In this document: piece after piece, positions 37,641 through 52,420 of the stretch | Layout: each line of letters opens with the position of its first letter | Position numbering within the stretch: position 1 is the stretch's first letter | DNA from: Onchocerca lupi | Taxonomy: Eukaryota; Nematoda; Chromadorea; Rhabditida; Onchocercidae | DNA length: 64,000 nt | Assembly (NCBI GenBank): GCA_028564675.1 | Contig: JAOVVO010000344.1 | Location: 1-64,000 of the forward strand | Direction: 5' to 3' | Notes under the pieces: model-generated | Seen by the model: the letters and a program-made list of their open reading frames with translations, nothing else | Databases searched by the model: none | Told to the model about the DNA's origin: nothing | Program-made: the position numbers and the translations under genes

Positions 37641-39826
37641 GAAGAAAAAAAGGTGTGAAAGTAAATATGGTAAGATCATGGCTATATTTTCCTTCTTCAT
37701 TTCATAGGTATGAAATAATAATAACTAAATCATAATAAATTCGATTTCCGATACCAAGGTGAGCAATAAGGGTTGTACATCTTGCTTCAATTCATCAACA
37801 TGTCTTATAGTTTGAATGTTTCCAAGGTAACGTTTAAGACTTATTAAAATAAAAAATAAAAAAAAAGAAAAAAAAAGAAAGAATTTCTCCATGACAATCT
37901 CGAACACTGTGATTACATGTCTGAACCTTTTTCTAATTTTTTTTTTTTTTTTTTTTTTTTTTTTGTTGAGTGAATGAACTAATATTAAAAGGCTAATGTA
38001 TTCTTTAACACTTTGAAAAAAAAAAAAAATTTTTTTTTCTGCTTCATTGAAATGTGACAAGTCTAGACCTTAAAAATTGCATTTTAAAAGGGACGGATCG
38101 TTTACAATTTTCATTTTCAAAACGACGTTTATTCATCCTTAAGCAAAAATGAAAGTATTGCTATTTTATTAACTGTTTGGAATTGATTAATAAAATTTAT
38201 ATCATTTTTAAAATTGATAATCGGGACAAATTTATCTTCCATTTCATATTTCCATTAGTGGATTTGCATCTTGTCTTTACGCAATCATATAGTACCTTTT
38301 CGATTTTATTTCATTTTAAAATACATATTTACCAATATTTTTTCTTCGTATTTCGCATAATATTAACATTTATTTTCTTTATTCAATAATTGTGTTTTAA
38401 TTTTAATTATTGCAACATTTAAGCTAATTCTTTGGATTTTCTTTAATTTGTGTCTTAAGAAAGAAGAAATTGGCTAATTTTTATGCATAAATAATTAATA
38501 ATTTGTTTTAAGAATGAAGTGAAACCAAAAGTTTTAATTTAACCAAATTTTGATCATATTAGCATTTCAAAAAAAAAAAAAAAAAAAAAAATAGATAAAT
38601 GAAATGCTCGTTTAATAGCTATTAAATATTTCGCAGATAAAAAGAAGCATACTTCATAGATCGACCAAGTATCAGGAATGTATCATTCAGGAAAAGTACG
38701 TATGCAATCAGGAAACAAACTTATTGCACGACTATTCAAGCTCATTATAGTGGAGTAAATTAATTAAGCATTTCTTTTCGTCACTTTCGTTCATTGTAGA
38801 AATCAACTTATATATAATTGATCACTTCGAGTTATTAATTTTCCGATGATATAGAAATAATTCCATCATATCCATGATATAAATAAGAACTGTGAAAAGT
38901 CAAAATTTTAAAGCAATATTAAACACATGATACTTCACAAATTTTATTTAAATTGAAATAGACTATAAAATATTCATTATGTGAAATTTTTTATGAATTT
39001 TGAAGATTTAAAAAAGATTTCATAATTTTTTTCATGAAAAACTCAATAAAACAAGACGAAAGGAATTTGCAATATTAAATGGCCCATCAAAAATGAAATC
39101 ACATTTACATATTACTACTTCAATATTTTTGAATTTTCAAATAATCTGTCAATACGTAAGGAAGTTTTGCTTATTTGTTTATTTGTTTTTTTTCTTTTTT
39201 TCTTGTTTTAATATGAAAGTAATTTTTAAGCAATATCACTGAGAGATGTTGCGGATATTTCAGGTAAAAAGATATAGTCAAATATCATTTCTGCAATAAA
39301 CTGATCGAATGTAATATTTGCTTTGGCACATAGTTTGCCTTCAGTTAAATGTGATCAACTGAAATGAACAAGCAATTCTCAAAAATCTAATTTTGCGAAT
39401 AACTAAATTTTTCATATTTGGAATGCGACAGGAAATACAACATCCAAAATACCAAACAAAAATTGCATATTAATCGATTGAGATTCAGGTAATCTGGGAT
39501 TATTGACAGGGTAACTGGAACAATCGGGAAAATTAAATGAAGTAAAATTATGAATCCGTTTTTGATGTCAATTTTAGCACACATTTACAGTATCATTGGA
39601 AAATGCACTATGTTGAAAATAAAATAATCAAATAAGAAGTACAAAATTTGAGAAATAAATTGGCAAATTTCGCAAATTGAATAAATATTTCAATTACTAT
39701 TCATCGGTATTAAACATTATTCACAGAAAGAAGAAAAAGAACAAGAGCTGTTGGAATTTGAATTTTTTGAATGAAACTATTGATGGTTTTTCAATACCTC
39801 AAAATAACTTTCCACCGTTGCGACTG

Positions 39827-39858
<32 letters not shown>
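39827..39858. repeat. Poly(A) homopolymer run
   Basis: Thirty-two consecutive A residues, followed by a second, G-interrupted A-rich stretch. It is simple sequence; no adjacent retroposed gene was recognised. Confidence 0.9.
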
Positions 39859-39860
<2 letters not shown>

Positions 39861-42132
39861 AAAAAAAAGAACAAACGAAAGATGTATGTGAATAAAATTT
39901 CAAGGATAAAGATTATTTGATCGGTACATGAACAATAATAAACATCGTATCCCATAATGGAATTCTAAAATAAGAAAGTTAATTTGTGATGGCTCGAATA
40001 AAAGATTCTCCATGACGTACCAAAACAAAAAAAGTATGATGGATTTTCAGAGGAAAATTCTAAAGATACGCTTGTGTCGGGATTGAAACAAATAAAAATA
40101 AAAATGTCAAAAAAAGTGAAAAAAAGAAATCAGAAAAAATAAAGAATAATGATAAATTAGTTTTGATTTATTAGGAAAAGATTATAAAAAATGCTTTCAA
40201 TAAAAATATGTGCACAATTAGAATTACTTGCAGTGTTATCTAAATAAAAATGACGCTATTTTGAAGACAAGAATGAGAAAAAAATTGCTTAGTAGTCAAC
40301 TAAATTGAAAGCTGAAGAAAGAAAATCAATTAAGTTTGAAGATTTTAGACTAACAATCCCAATAAATAAATTTAAAAAGAAATAAAACTTGAAGTAAAAT
40401 GTGTTTAGAAAATTAATAAAAACTATAGTGGCATCCAAGAAATGCTGGATGATTGATAGTTGATAAAATTTTGGAAATATAAAGTTTCATTGTAGCTTAT
40501 AATTCATTTTCCCTTTTTTTTTTTTTAAGAGAAAGAAAAAGGGATACAGTGTATAATTTAGCGGAAAGGTTGGAATTTTTGTCAACCGAATCTAATTAGT
40601 AACATACGAAATATCAGCAAATCACTTAATTGATTTCGCATAAACGATGATATAGAAGCTTTTGCTAAAATATATTAATTTTTATTCTTTCGAACAATAA
40701 GCAAACAAAAAAATCCACTAATTTGCACTTTTGACATGATTTCAAGGATAATACCACAAATAAGATGGCAAAAAAAAAATAAAGACGAAAATTCAACTTG
40801 AAATGCAATATCTTCTTATTTCTGAAAATAGAAGTCTTCATTTTTTCTCTTTAATTATTCATTTTAAATGAATGTGTTTTCATCAATATACTATTTAGAA
40901 AAGAATTAAAAGTCTTCAACTAAATAAATATTTTGCTTATTTTGCTATTGGTCAAAATGTCCAGTATGTTACATTTTGCAAACGAAGAATTATGCATTCT
41001 TAAATAAAATAAGGATAATTTAGAAATTTTAAGCAATTTGTTGATTATATTTACAAAAGAGAGAAATTCATGGTTACAAAGGTGGGAAAAAAAATTAGGT
41101 AAATGAGGGAATGATGTCATTGAAATGTGTTCGTTCAAACAAAAACTGATGATTGACGTGAAGGTCAACAATGTTGTTCATATTTTATCGATATTTATAT
41201 CATTAAAATTGATTTGTACAGAAAAAAAAAGTTTTTTTTTTAAACCTTGAGAAAGAAAACGAGAATTTTTAAATATAAGATATTAGGATGGCAATGGGAA
41301 AAATTCGTGGACAATAAGCGTTTTTATCATTTTAGGAAAAATATTTCCTTTTTTAGAAAAAGCAGAAATTAAAATTTGAATATTTTTATCTTTATCATTT
41401 ATTCTTTGTGATAGCGAAATCAATATAACAATGAATAAATACTATGGATATTAAAATTGTTGAAGCATTTTCATAAATAAATTTGAAAAAACTTATTTTT
41501 AAAAAATAAAAAAACATAAAAATTAGTAGCAGTTTTCGAAAAAAGCATTGATAGAAAATATTAAGTTCATAACCTTTTTTTTTTTTTGGAGAAATTTCAC
41601 CAAAATTTAAGCTGAAATCCCTCAATTATAAATCTATTTGAGCTAAGCAAAAAAAAAAAAAAAAAAAAGAAAAAACTTTTAACAATTATTTATACATATA
41701 AATAAATGGTAGAAGTGAACACGTGAAAAATATGTGAGATAACTGATATCAAATTGCACTGAAAATCGATTATGATAAGATTTATGAATCAAACATTGTA
41801 ACTCTATTGTAATGAAATTAAATGAATGATATTGCAAATACTATTCGATGTAAAAAAAATTTTATAAATTTTCAAGATAATTTGACAAATTTTCAACATT
41901 ATTTCAGAATTATTTAAATAAATATATAATACTAAAACAAATTTTCAATTCATGTTTAAATATAGAGAATTGAAAATTTCAACTTCAATTTGTGTACATG
42001 ACATTAGACACTTACTGGTCTGTAAATTTGCCTAAATGATAATATTCAAATATAAATGAGATAGCATTACTTGGCCGGATTATCAGAAAGAACCGAAAAA
42101 GAATCGGAAACTTTCTGTTTTTTCCCTTCCTC

Positions 42133-42372
42133 TCATTTCGTTCTTCCTTTAGCGTTTCCTTTTTTCCTTGATATTTCTCTTTTCTTGTCCATCCTACGAA
42201 TGGTCATTTGCCTCAGATTAGTTGACACAAAATCACCATCATCATCATTACTGTTCATAGATGTGATAGACAATATTTCATAAATCCTCTTTCGTCTGGA
42301 ACTGGTTTCCCTCGCATTGTTGAATGAGCAATTGCAATGATTCGTAATTCCGGATTGCTTGCCCGAATGATA
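42133..42372 (-). other. Orphan coding-like open frame in gene desert
   Basis: An open frame of 80 codons on the minus strand contains the basic segment RETSSRRKRIYEILSITS, then an acidic patch SNDDDGDFV, then a basic end RRMDKKREISRKKGNAK. Its composition is far less A/T-driven than neighbouring frames. It has no early Met, so it would have to be an internal or terminal exon; a consensus acceptor could not be fixed. A second minus-strand frame over 42240-42400 (LRIIAIAHSTMRGKPVPDE) is also coding-like. No family was recognised, and chance remains possible. Confidence 0.3.
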
Positions 42373-43686
42373 TTAATGATAAGGGATGATTCATTATTTG
42401 AAATATAATTCATAATTTTTTAGGCAAAATAAGGCTTATATTTTGTTTGCTAGAAAAGAAGAAACAAATTTGCATCACTTCTAAATCTTTCGATTTAAAT
42501 TTCCTAAAAATTATGAAATTTCATAAATTTTGGAAATTCTTTAAACACATTTTATTTTATCTTCCTTTTCATTAATCCAGTTTCTTGCTTTAAAATTATG
42601 ATGGACAGAAATTTTATGTCACATTCTTAACTATATCTTCTACCAATACTTTTCAGTAATATTCTAAATTCCTATTAATTCGTTATATTTATGTTAATTA
42701 AATGACAATTTATAACTAAGCTCTATCATGTGGATTGTTTTATATTAAATTCAATAATTCCATTCCCCTATCAAGTATTTAAAATTCTAAAAAATTGTTC
42801 GAAACTTCCTACTAATTCTATCATTTCCCATTTCTCGCTGCTTTCAATTCTACTTTTCGGAATAAATGCTTTTACGTCATTATATTCAACTAAAAAAATA
42901 AAAAATTACCAAGTTGCTTGATTTGTTTCTAATCCTTAATATAATAGCTTTTCTTTTTTCAAATATTGCTGAAGTTTTTAGCACAATTTTGCCATTTATA
43001 TTGCTAAATTTTGCTAACTTTAATTTCACGTGAACCATGAAACTGTACAACAATCTATATCGATGATGTCAATCAGCTTTCTTTACTTGTATAATCAGTC
43101 AGCTAAAGTTTCCAATTTCCTTTTACCAAATTAATTGCATAATTTTGATTATCTTCTAGAAAATTGCAATTCTCATAGGAATTTTCTTGTTTCGAAATAT
43201 AAAATTCTATTGACAACGAATAGAATATCAAGAGCATTCCATTATTTAAAAAAAAAAAAATGAACATATTTGCAAGAAAAAACAAAATAAAGTAAAGAAA
43301 AGCGAAAGTTTCAAGAAAATAAAAAGAGGGAAAGTTTCAAGGATATCTTTTTCTACTTCTTGAAAGCTATTGGAAATCGAAGTTTTGTTTTTTTTTTTTT
43401 TTTTTTCGGAAAAATTGTCAGCAAAGGAATGCAAAAATAAAAGCTGAAGAGAAATGTTTGATATGTAATTTATTGGGGCTTCAACGAAAAAAAAAGAAAA
43501 TGAAAAAGTATGATCACTTGGATTTGCAAATAGTGAAAAAGTGTTTCAGGCCCAAATGTGTTTTATTTGGCCTGCTAACTTTTTTAAGATAAGAAAAATT
43601 TCCATTAAGCATTGTTGCAATATGCTATTTATTGAAAGCTTTTTGGAAATACTTAGCTGCAGCAACTTATTGTTCTGAAGAAGATA

Positions 43687-43762
43687 AGCTTGGTTATTTT
43701 TTTTTTTGTTAAACTTATAGAACATAGCTTGGCTATTTTTTTTTGCTAAACTTATAGAATAG
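43687..43762. repeat. Short tandem duplication
   Basis: The unit AGCTTGG(T/C)TATTTTTTTTT followed by TAAACTTATAGAA occurs at 43687-43724 and 43726-43762, differing mainly in T-run length and two substitutions. Confidence 0.85.
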
Positions 43763-46700
43763 CTATGTTAATTTGGAAGAAAATGAGAACAAATGGGATC
43801 GTAAACTGAACTGAGCTATGCCAGCAGTAATAAAAATAAAAGGATTTATTAGGATAAATCTAATCTTAAATCAAATTAATGGAGAGGAAAAGAGGTTAAT
43901 TACCGATTAGATGTGTATCTCACGTAAATGTATAGATTTTTCACCATAATTACACGATAATAATAGCACTGTAGTATCAGTACTTCGTAATTTTTCCAGT
44001 TGAAAAGAAAATAAAGTGAAATAATATTTTTTTTTGATTTCATTGCGATCCGAAATTGCTTCATTAATTTGGGGAAACTTTTCTTTCTTTTATTTGAAAT
44101 TAAAATTTTGTTTAATTTTCTTTTTTATTCGGATATATTTAGAAATTGTTCAACTTGTGTAGAACTTATCAATTGAAATAAATGCAGTAATAAGCAAATA
44201 TTGAAATAAGCTAGAAAATTTGAAATAATTTGTAGGAATGCAAAATGAGGAAAGAAGAAAGATAAAGAAAAAAAGCGAAATGACGTTGTTCGTTTAACTG
44301 AAATAATTTCTCGACCAGAACAAATAGGCAAACTAAACGACCACTGAAATAAACTATGACGTTCGAATAAACGACATGGACGGGAAAAGGCTATTTGAAG
44401 TGATATGAGAGATAATGCTAAATGAGTCGATATTGATTTTCATTACTTAGTTTGATAATATTTTTAAAAAAAAATATTCTAAAAAAAAAGAAAGGAATAG
44501 ATGAATTTCTGAAAAACTAATCTGCATTCATCGATTTTAGGTAATAATCAGCCATTTCCTATTATGGATAGATGGAATGAGATAATTTCTTTTTTCGGTT
44601 TAAAAAAGGAAGAATCAATAATATCAAATGCATTAAATTTTACTGTTTTAAATTCGTTGTTTTTTGTTTTTTTTCTTTAATTACTTACACATGTTAAGTG
44701 AAAATTTATATTTCATTAAGCTAATTAAGTTTTATACGAGTCGTTTTTTTCTCTCCTCTCTCTCCCTCACTTGTTTTTTTTTCTTTTGTAAGCAAATAAA
44801 TTTAATGAAAAAATTTCAGTTTTGTTATAATTATTACTATGATCAGAATTATCGTTTGCATGAATTATCAAATGTTTCGATCCGATTTTTAGTTTAATGA
44901 TAGGCGCGGAAGAGAGTAATGGGCCTATCATTAGATTTTGTTCAAAAATTTAAAATTTTACTACTGAGTTTTTGGTGATGTAAGAATTAATGTGATAACA
45001 TCTATCTGCAGATTACATAAATAATCAATTATTTATATAATCAACCATCTTGATCAGTATCCGGACTTTGTTTTATAGTAGTTATCGATGAGTGATTAGT
45101 CAGTAAGAATGGGACTGGTGATAAATGTGAAAATAAAGGACAATTATGATACTATGGTTTATTTCAAATTTAAATAATTGAAATAACAGAATAGAATTTT
45201 GCTAACAAAAGTTCGGACATTCTTTTTGTTCAGAAACAAACCATCCATATAAATTTCTCATAATTTTTTCTTTTTTTTTTCTAATAACGGAAGAAGATTT
45301 CACAGTGATGCATGGGAATATAGCCAAAAGTGTCATATAAGGAGAAAGAGATAGAGAAAAATGATGAAACTTCTACATCTTATTCGACAAAAATTAATTA
45401 ACTTTATTCAAAAATGGCGTTTTACCTTTTGTTAGTGATATCATATCAAAATGACTTTCAGTAAAATTTTCTGTTTAATGATATCAAGCTAGCTTATACA
45501 TGAGATTTTAATTTTTTAACGTTCAAAAAATTTGAATTTAGTAACAAACTTATAGTAGGTTCTTGTTTCTAGCCATTTTATGTCGAATGAAGAAAAGTCA
45601 GGACTATCTATCTATTTAGCAAACTAGTGAATGTAATTCTGCAAAGATCATCTTATTAAAAAGAAGTTCATACAGATAGGCATCAAAATTATTACGTCTA
45701 ATCTACAAGGAAAAATCGATATGTACCTTTTTAACGATCTTCTCGAAATGCTAAATATATTTAAAAAAGAAAAAACTTGGTGTTTTAAAATTTTCTACTG
45801 ATATTGCAATCAAATTCAAAATATTCTGAGACTTTTTCGAAAATTTGGTGACCATATTACATCTATGAATAATTGTGCTAACAGTAGATTATTGCACATT
45901 GTATGCCAATCTTTTGACTTGGCTAATTCATATATCGAAATAGCTTTTAAGCATTTCCATTAAACATTAAAATTTTAAAAAAGTAGGGAAAAAAGAAGAA
46001 AAACTGACTCATTTCAAAAATATTTTGTTAACCTATATATAAGGTTCATTTCTTATATGAAAAAATCAAAAGAGAAGACAAAAAGAAAAAATAAAATACG
46101 ATTAGCTCTGAAGAGATTTGCAAAATTTTTGTTTGCATACAGTTATTCGTTTGCCGATTTTCACTTCTTTTTTTGTCTTTTCAGTTTTTATTTTCTATTT
46201 CGCCAAGAGTTACCAAATATTTTTTCCACGATTTTATTTTCAATTTTCTATTTTTTCAATATTTCCAAGCGTAAGTGTTTGCTTAGAAATATGGGCAGTT
46301 TAGTGTATTAAATAGGATAATTGAAATTATAAAAAAGAATGAAAAACAAAATGAAATGAATTTTAGAATTACTATGATAGCTGATAAGATCTTGAACAAT
46401 AAGTAATTAATGTTATGGTTATACATTAAGAAAAACTTGTTTTGTCTCAATAAATGAAAGGATGATAAATTGTTTGAAAGTTTATGATAATTGATAGAAA
46501 GAGCGATTAACAAATGGATTAATGGTTGCAGTTAATAAACAATTTGACCACTTAAATTTTATGACTTCCTTATCATTGTTTATAAATCGAATCAAACTAT
46601 TTCGTTAATTTTATTGTTTTGTCACCACTTGTTTGTCAAATTGTACTTGAATTCAAATTAAATTTAATTTGTTAAAAACAATGAGAAGGAAGAAGTCGTC

Positions 46701-48169
46701 CAATTCAAGTTATTTTTTTTTCATTTTTTCTTTCAAAATGCACTTCCAATTAGTTAATGCGATATATGTATATTTAGTTCGAAAAATGCATGTTTACAAA
46801 TAAACAGATTATATTATTATGCTATTAGCCTTGAATAATGCATTTTCTGTACCTCCTTGCTGGAAATTGGAAGTTGCTAAAGAAATTATTATTTAATTAC
46901 TAATTACTTCTTGCTTCTCGATAGATTTGTTATTTACCTGCATACGTAATTTACCTCAACATTACTCATGAAATAGTAGTTTCTAGCAACTTCCAATTTT
47001 TGAATACTGTTTTTGAATATTCATTTTTGAATTTTATCAGTAAACCAATATTTAACTAATTACTTGATCCTTATAACACTAGATATGGAAAGAAATCATT
47101 TATGTTGCTCACTTTTTATCAGCTTATCACTTCTAAAAGCTTCCGCATGCTCTAATTTTTGTGATTATCGCTTGCAACATAAATGAAGTAAAAAGTATTG
47201 AAATAAAACCTCTAACTTATTATTAGTTCATATCGATTTATTCTTTAAATTATAGAGAAAAGAAGTTGTGTTGAGAAATCTTTTTTGCTATAATCAATCC
47301 TGGATTTATATAAATCATCATCAATTTTTCCAGTTATTTGAATATCATAATTTCTTTTTTTTGGAAGAGGAAAATGAAAGAAAAAAAAGGAAAGGAAAGT
47401 TTCGTACAGCAAAATAATTCATTTTATTAAAGCATTCTTATAGACTGTTGAAGTATTCGTGGGATCATTCCAGGTAATTTCGTAATTGCTAATAAAATTA
47501 AAGCAAAGAATTCTCGAAATTACTTTAACCCAAATGTTGCAACAATTTTGCAAGTTTTCCACTTCTTGATTTGAAAAGGTTTTATTTCAAACAATACTGA
47601 ATGTAAAAATTGCTATATCTGTGCGGTTTTTGGATTAATAATGCTGATGTTTGCCATTTCGTTCCATTTTTTTTCTAAATCTTTTTAAAATTATGATTTC
47701 GAGAAATGCTAGAAAAATATATTATAAAACTAAGAAGAGAGCTGTATAATGATATTATGCTTTTAAACATGGCTCGCATAAAAGACCGAAACAGGTGCTA
47801 ATTTATTTGATGTTTCATTGGTGGCAACAAAATGCAATAAATTGGATGGAAATATGAAATTATATATTATCACATCGAAATAATTGTGAATCGCATTTGA
47901 AAAAAATAATAGAAAGTTATTTCATATTAATTACTTAAAATATTATTATTTCTTAAGAAATAACCTAATTTCAATTATTACGAATATGCTTAATCCAGTC
48001 GGTTTGTAAATATTGCCATCTTTGTAAAGGAGCATTAAAAAAGGTAAAAAAATCCGATCGTTTTCATCACTAACAGTGACAAAAAAAATTTTTCATGAAT
48101 CACATTCGAAAATTCTTACATATTTGAAATAAATTCTGTAAACTCATTTCTTCACCATAATTAATTTAC

Positions 48170-48217
48170 AAAAAAAAAAAAAAAAATAATACTATTTCAA
48201 AATTATTGCAATCGTTC

Positions 48218-48251
<34 letters not shown>
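48170..48251. repeat. Paired poly(A) runs
   Basis: Two A runs, 48170-48186 and 48219-48251, flank 32 bp of mixed sequence. They are simple sequence and likely to be length-variable. Confidence 0.9.
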
Positions 48252-48253
<2 letters not shown>

Positions 48254-48788
48254 GATCCGATATATCCCGAATAATTTTCTTTCCGAAAAAAGTAGAAAAA
48301 TAAGATAAGCATTTAAAACGAAAAGTGCTCCTTTAAAAACGATTATAATGCTAGTTCTATCGTTCAAATTAATCCCTGAAGATTAGAATTTTGAAATTGC
48401 ACCGAAATATTACCCACCATTATTATTCGAAAAGAAAAGAAAATTTTTAATGAAATTTATTTCACTCTATTATTTGATTTTCTTTCGAACCGGCTGATGA
48501 ATTTTTAATAAATGATTGAATACTTCAAATTCGTATTTCAAAGAAAATTAATTGTTTTAAATCCTCGACACTAAGTAGGATATGGTAAAATTTTTCCTTT
48601 CCTATCCGTAATGGTTGGAAAGAGACGTAATAAGATACGAAAAAATATTAGTTAAATCATTTTTATATATGTTTTACTTATATTTGAAAAAAATTGTAAT
48701 TTTGTCATTTAAATTAATATATTTCAAGTGTATTTCAAATTAATGTATTTTCAGATCGCATTTCAATTTAATTCTTTTTTTTTTTCAG

Positions 48789-48839
48789 CAGTTGAGATTT
48801 TCCTGCAGTTACAATTGCAAAAGATGCAAATTATTACAG
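48789..48839 (+). other. Orphan exon-like segment
   Basis: A T-rich tract ending TTTTTTTCAG is followed by 51 nt, then a consensus donor CAG/GTAAGA. All three frames were inspected. One reads VEIFLQLQLQKMQIITG; another, which would be in phase with the phosphorylase kinase exon at 55372, reads QQLRFSCSYNCKRCKLLQ. It could be an upstream, possibly non-coding, exon of that gene 6.5 kb downstream, or a chance combination of splice signals. Confidence 0.3.
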
Positions 48840-51800
48840 GTAAGATGTTATTTTCTCGCTTTACGATCTTTTTTTAGTTCTAGAAAATTTATTTGCTGAA
48901 TCCCTATTCCAATTTCACAATTCTCTTTTTCTACAGTATGAAAAGAATGATTCATCAAATTTTATTTTGTCACAATAAAAAATGCAGCATTTAAAATTGT
49001 CCAACTCTTCAAAATTTTTAATAGTCTCAAAATTGGTGGAATAATTAATAAGTAATAATATTGCTATATTTTACTTAGTAAAAATTAAGCGACCCGAAGC
49101 TATCGATTATAGCTTAAAGTGATCGAATAAATTGAGCGGAATAATTTAATGACTAATATTTCAATCCTTTTGTTTTTTTCAAAAAATTGCAATATGATCT
49201 GATATAGCGTGTGATATAATTTCTACATATGTACTGTAATATATCATGGAGTAGGCATGATGAAGATAAATACCAATTGGATATATTTTTAATTAATAAA
49301 ATTGGTAGAATTATGAATTTTTCATTAAAATTAAACTATAACGGTAGCAATAGATAATGATCAATAGTTTATGATTAATGGACGGGAAAAAAAAAGAATG
49401 AAATTTGGTCGTTTTAATCCAGAAAACCTGGGATATGAACGGAGGCTTGAGTAATTACGTCACGCGAAAACTATGAAAAATGAGCCAATTTATTTATTAC
49501 CGATACAATGACAATAAAATGATATGAATAAAAAATAGCTTCACGCGTTTTTTCCAAAAATTGAGCTTATTTAAAAATGACATTTTTTCATTTTTTCACA
49601 CCTACATGTGACACTTTTTTTTCAAAAAAGAAAAGAGTAAGAAAAAAACAATTTTTCAAATCAAAAAAACAAAAAAAAAAAAAAAAAATGGAGTTAAAAA
49701 CGTCGCATAAAATAACATTGGAAAAAGTGTTACTTCGTCTTCCATTTCTTTCTGATATTATCACTTCATAAATATGGAAATCATTAAATTAGCTTTATTA
49801 TATAATGCTTACTTGATCAGAAAAAGTAACGAAATAACAAGTGCTATGAAACGGATTAGAAATTATCGGAAAATTTTCCTTCCTTTTCTTTCGTCTTCTC
49901 TCTCCCCTTCCTAGAACAAATTTTTATGGGAAAATTTTTTTTAAGAATGAAATATTAAGTGGAATTAAAATCGAGCTCTATTTTGAAGAATTATTAAAAA
50001 CGATATGCCATTTTTTCAAACGATAAATGCAACTAGTTCAATAGAATAATTTGGATTTCAAATAACCATTGGTGTACTTGAATTTGTTAGCATATTCTTC
50101 ATTGCATTATTTCCAAATGACTTGTATTTCTTCAATTTTTTCGAATATTTTTCTTTAATTTTTAATCTAAATTTTTTAAATTTTCGTTTCTAATTATTTG
50201 AATAAAGCTTATCATTATACATGTAATTTGTTACCACTTCTTTCGAAAAAATGAGAAATAAATGAATTTTTCACATTAAATATTCAACAGTTAAATTTAT
50301 ATGCAAAATATAATACATCGAAAAGATCATTTTTCTTTTTAATAAGGAATAAGTAGACGGTATTTTCCAAAAAAAAAAAACACGTTTTTTTCCTGAAAAT
50401 GAAACAATTTGTACAAAATTTTGCAAGAAAAAAGAAGAAAAAATTAGCAATTTTTGGTTGAAAAAGAATGAAAAAGAAAGAAAAGGTATAAAGTAAAAAA
50501 TAACCAATACTAATAAAAAGAAGGAAAAAAAAAAGTGAAATAGAAATTTAAGATATCATGAATACAATTTTCCATTGTTATTTGAATAAATAAATGAAAC
50601 GATCGGAAGGTCAGAAGTGAATAAATCAAGGTTATTATTTACCAATATTGCATAATAACAATTGAATAATGATAATAAATGGTAAGTGAAATGGTTAAAA
50701 TTTTAGTGAAAAGGAAATTGAAAGAGAAGAAAAAAGAATTTCTAATTTTCTTCGAGCAATGAACTTTATCGACAACGTAATTAATCTGCAACTATTTCAC
50801 GAATTGTCAAAGGAAATGTTTGAAATTATTTGCTGAATTTTGATATTCATCTTAATTTTACCTCCATTTGGAAAATTTTCAGACAAGAAAAAAAAAACAA
50901 ACAAACAAATAAAAATTGATTGAAGTAATTTTATTCTTTTTTTTTTTTTGGTTTCGTAATATTTCATTCTATTTTTACATATTTGAATTTTTCTTTTTTT
51001 TTTCTTTTCTTTTTTTTCACAAAATAATGCCACTGATAAATGGCCGAAAATTGTATTTGTCATTTAATTTCAAATTTCTGCAAAAAAAAAGGTTGAGATT
51101 GTTTGAACAAACTTTAATGCTTAGAGGAATTAAAATGAATGCATTTATTTACGACAAAAAATAGTGAGATTAAGGTTGCTTACCTACAATTTGCAATGCA
51201 CCATAGTAGAGAATTTCCATCTATATGACAGTATGTGAAGTATCAAATTACTGATAAAATGCAAAAGTGTTGATCAACTTAACTGTTTGTTGCTATTCAG
51301 TTTATCAATTAGTATGTGCTTTTTGAATCTTACAATTAATTCTTGTCTAAGTATCCGCTTAAGATGGTGAGAAATCGGTTTTGTGATAATTTAAAAAATT
51401 TGGTTGCGATTTTTTTGTTTCTGTTTTAGCTATTTCGGAAAATTATATAAAAATCAAAAATTTTAAAATATTTCATACTAATTATTGATTAATTGCTAGT
51501 TGTTAACTTATAAATGGTGATGATTTGGAATCGTCCATTTAAAAGAATTCAATTTTATTTATCGAAAATGCAAGAAAAGAAGGAGTAAAGGAATTAAAGA
51601 TGATAATTTCTATGAAATGATTGCAATAATCACGACTGAATGGAATGTTGGTTACGGTGCTAAGGTTCAATCAGTTGTAAAATATATATTTTTTTTTTCT
51701 TTTTAAATATGTTTTACCAAACCGTGTTTTCAAATGAATCATATAATCATTTATTTATATTTGAGAATTGAAACAATTTAAATTTAATTATAATTTTGAA

Positions 51801-52243
51801 AATACTTCATACTAAGTTTTTGAATATATTTCTATTTTATCTTGATATGATTTGACAATACCATACCCGATCAATAATATCTCTATATTTGAATCTTTAA
51901 TTATATCCGATTTATAATGACAATTTCCATAACAGTTATAAGAATTTAAATACTAATATCCTGAATTAAACCGTTAAACTAGCAATACTTTCATTTAACT
52001 TTGAAAGTTTATAAATTTAATTGCATTAGCTGGAAACTATCTAGTATTTGCTAGACGAAATACTAGGATGTTTCGATGGAAAAGTATGTGGCAAAAATTT
52101 CCCAGTCATGTAAATGGTTTCCAACATTTTCACATTCTCTGTTAAAGAAAAAATAAAAAGAAATACTTCTCAACAATGATAGGTGCATCATGAATTATAA
52201 ATTAATCAAAAAATGATAAATTTGAATTGTTGAATTTTCTGAA

Positions 52244-52420
52244 TTATTTTAATTTTATAAAATTAAAGGAATGATTTTTTTTTCGCAAAACTTTTTTTGA
52301 ATGAGTCCTGCACTTGTACTTGCAAACTGGTCCTTTTTTTCCTCCGCATTTGCAGTCCTTTTTTCTTCTTGAAGGCTTTTTCAAAACTTTTAAATGATGA
52401 ATTGTTGTTGCTGTTGTTCA
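52244..52420 (-). other. Orphan basic, Cys-containing open frame
   Basis: On the minus strand one frame reads KKPSRRKKDCKCGGKKGPVC followed by KYKCRTHSKK and stops at 52244. Four Cys are spaced C-x-C-x7-C-x3-C. A CAACAG acceptor-like site lies just upstream. An overlapping frame gives a Lys/Ser-rich translation with its own Met at 52466. The pattern hints at a small basic cysteine-rich peptide exon, but A-rich DNA produces Lys-rich frames easily and no partner exon with a start or signal peptide was found. Confidence 0.25.

Noticed and set aside
50797..51164. Overlapping open frames on both strands with Lys-rich and Phe-rich translations
   Set aside because: Mirror-image products of A and T tracts; no evidence of coding.
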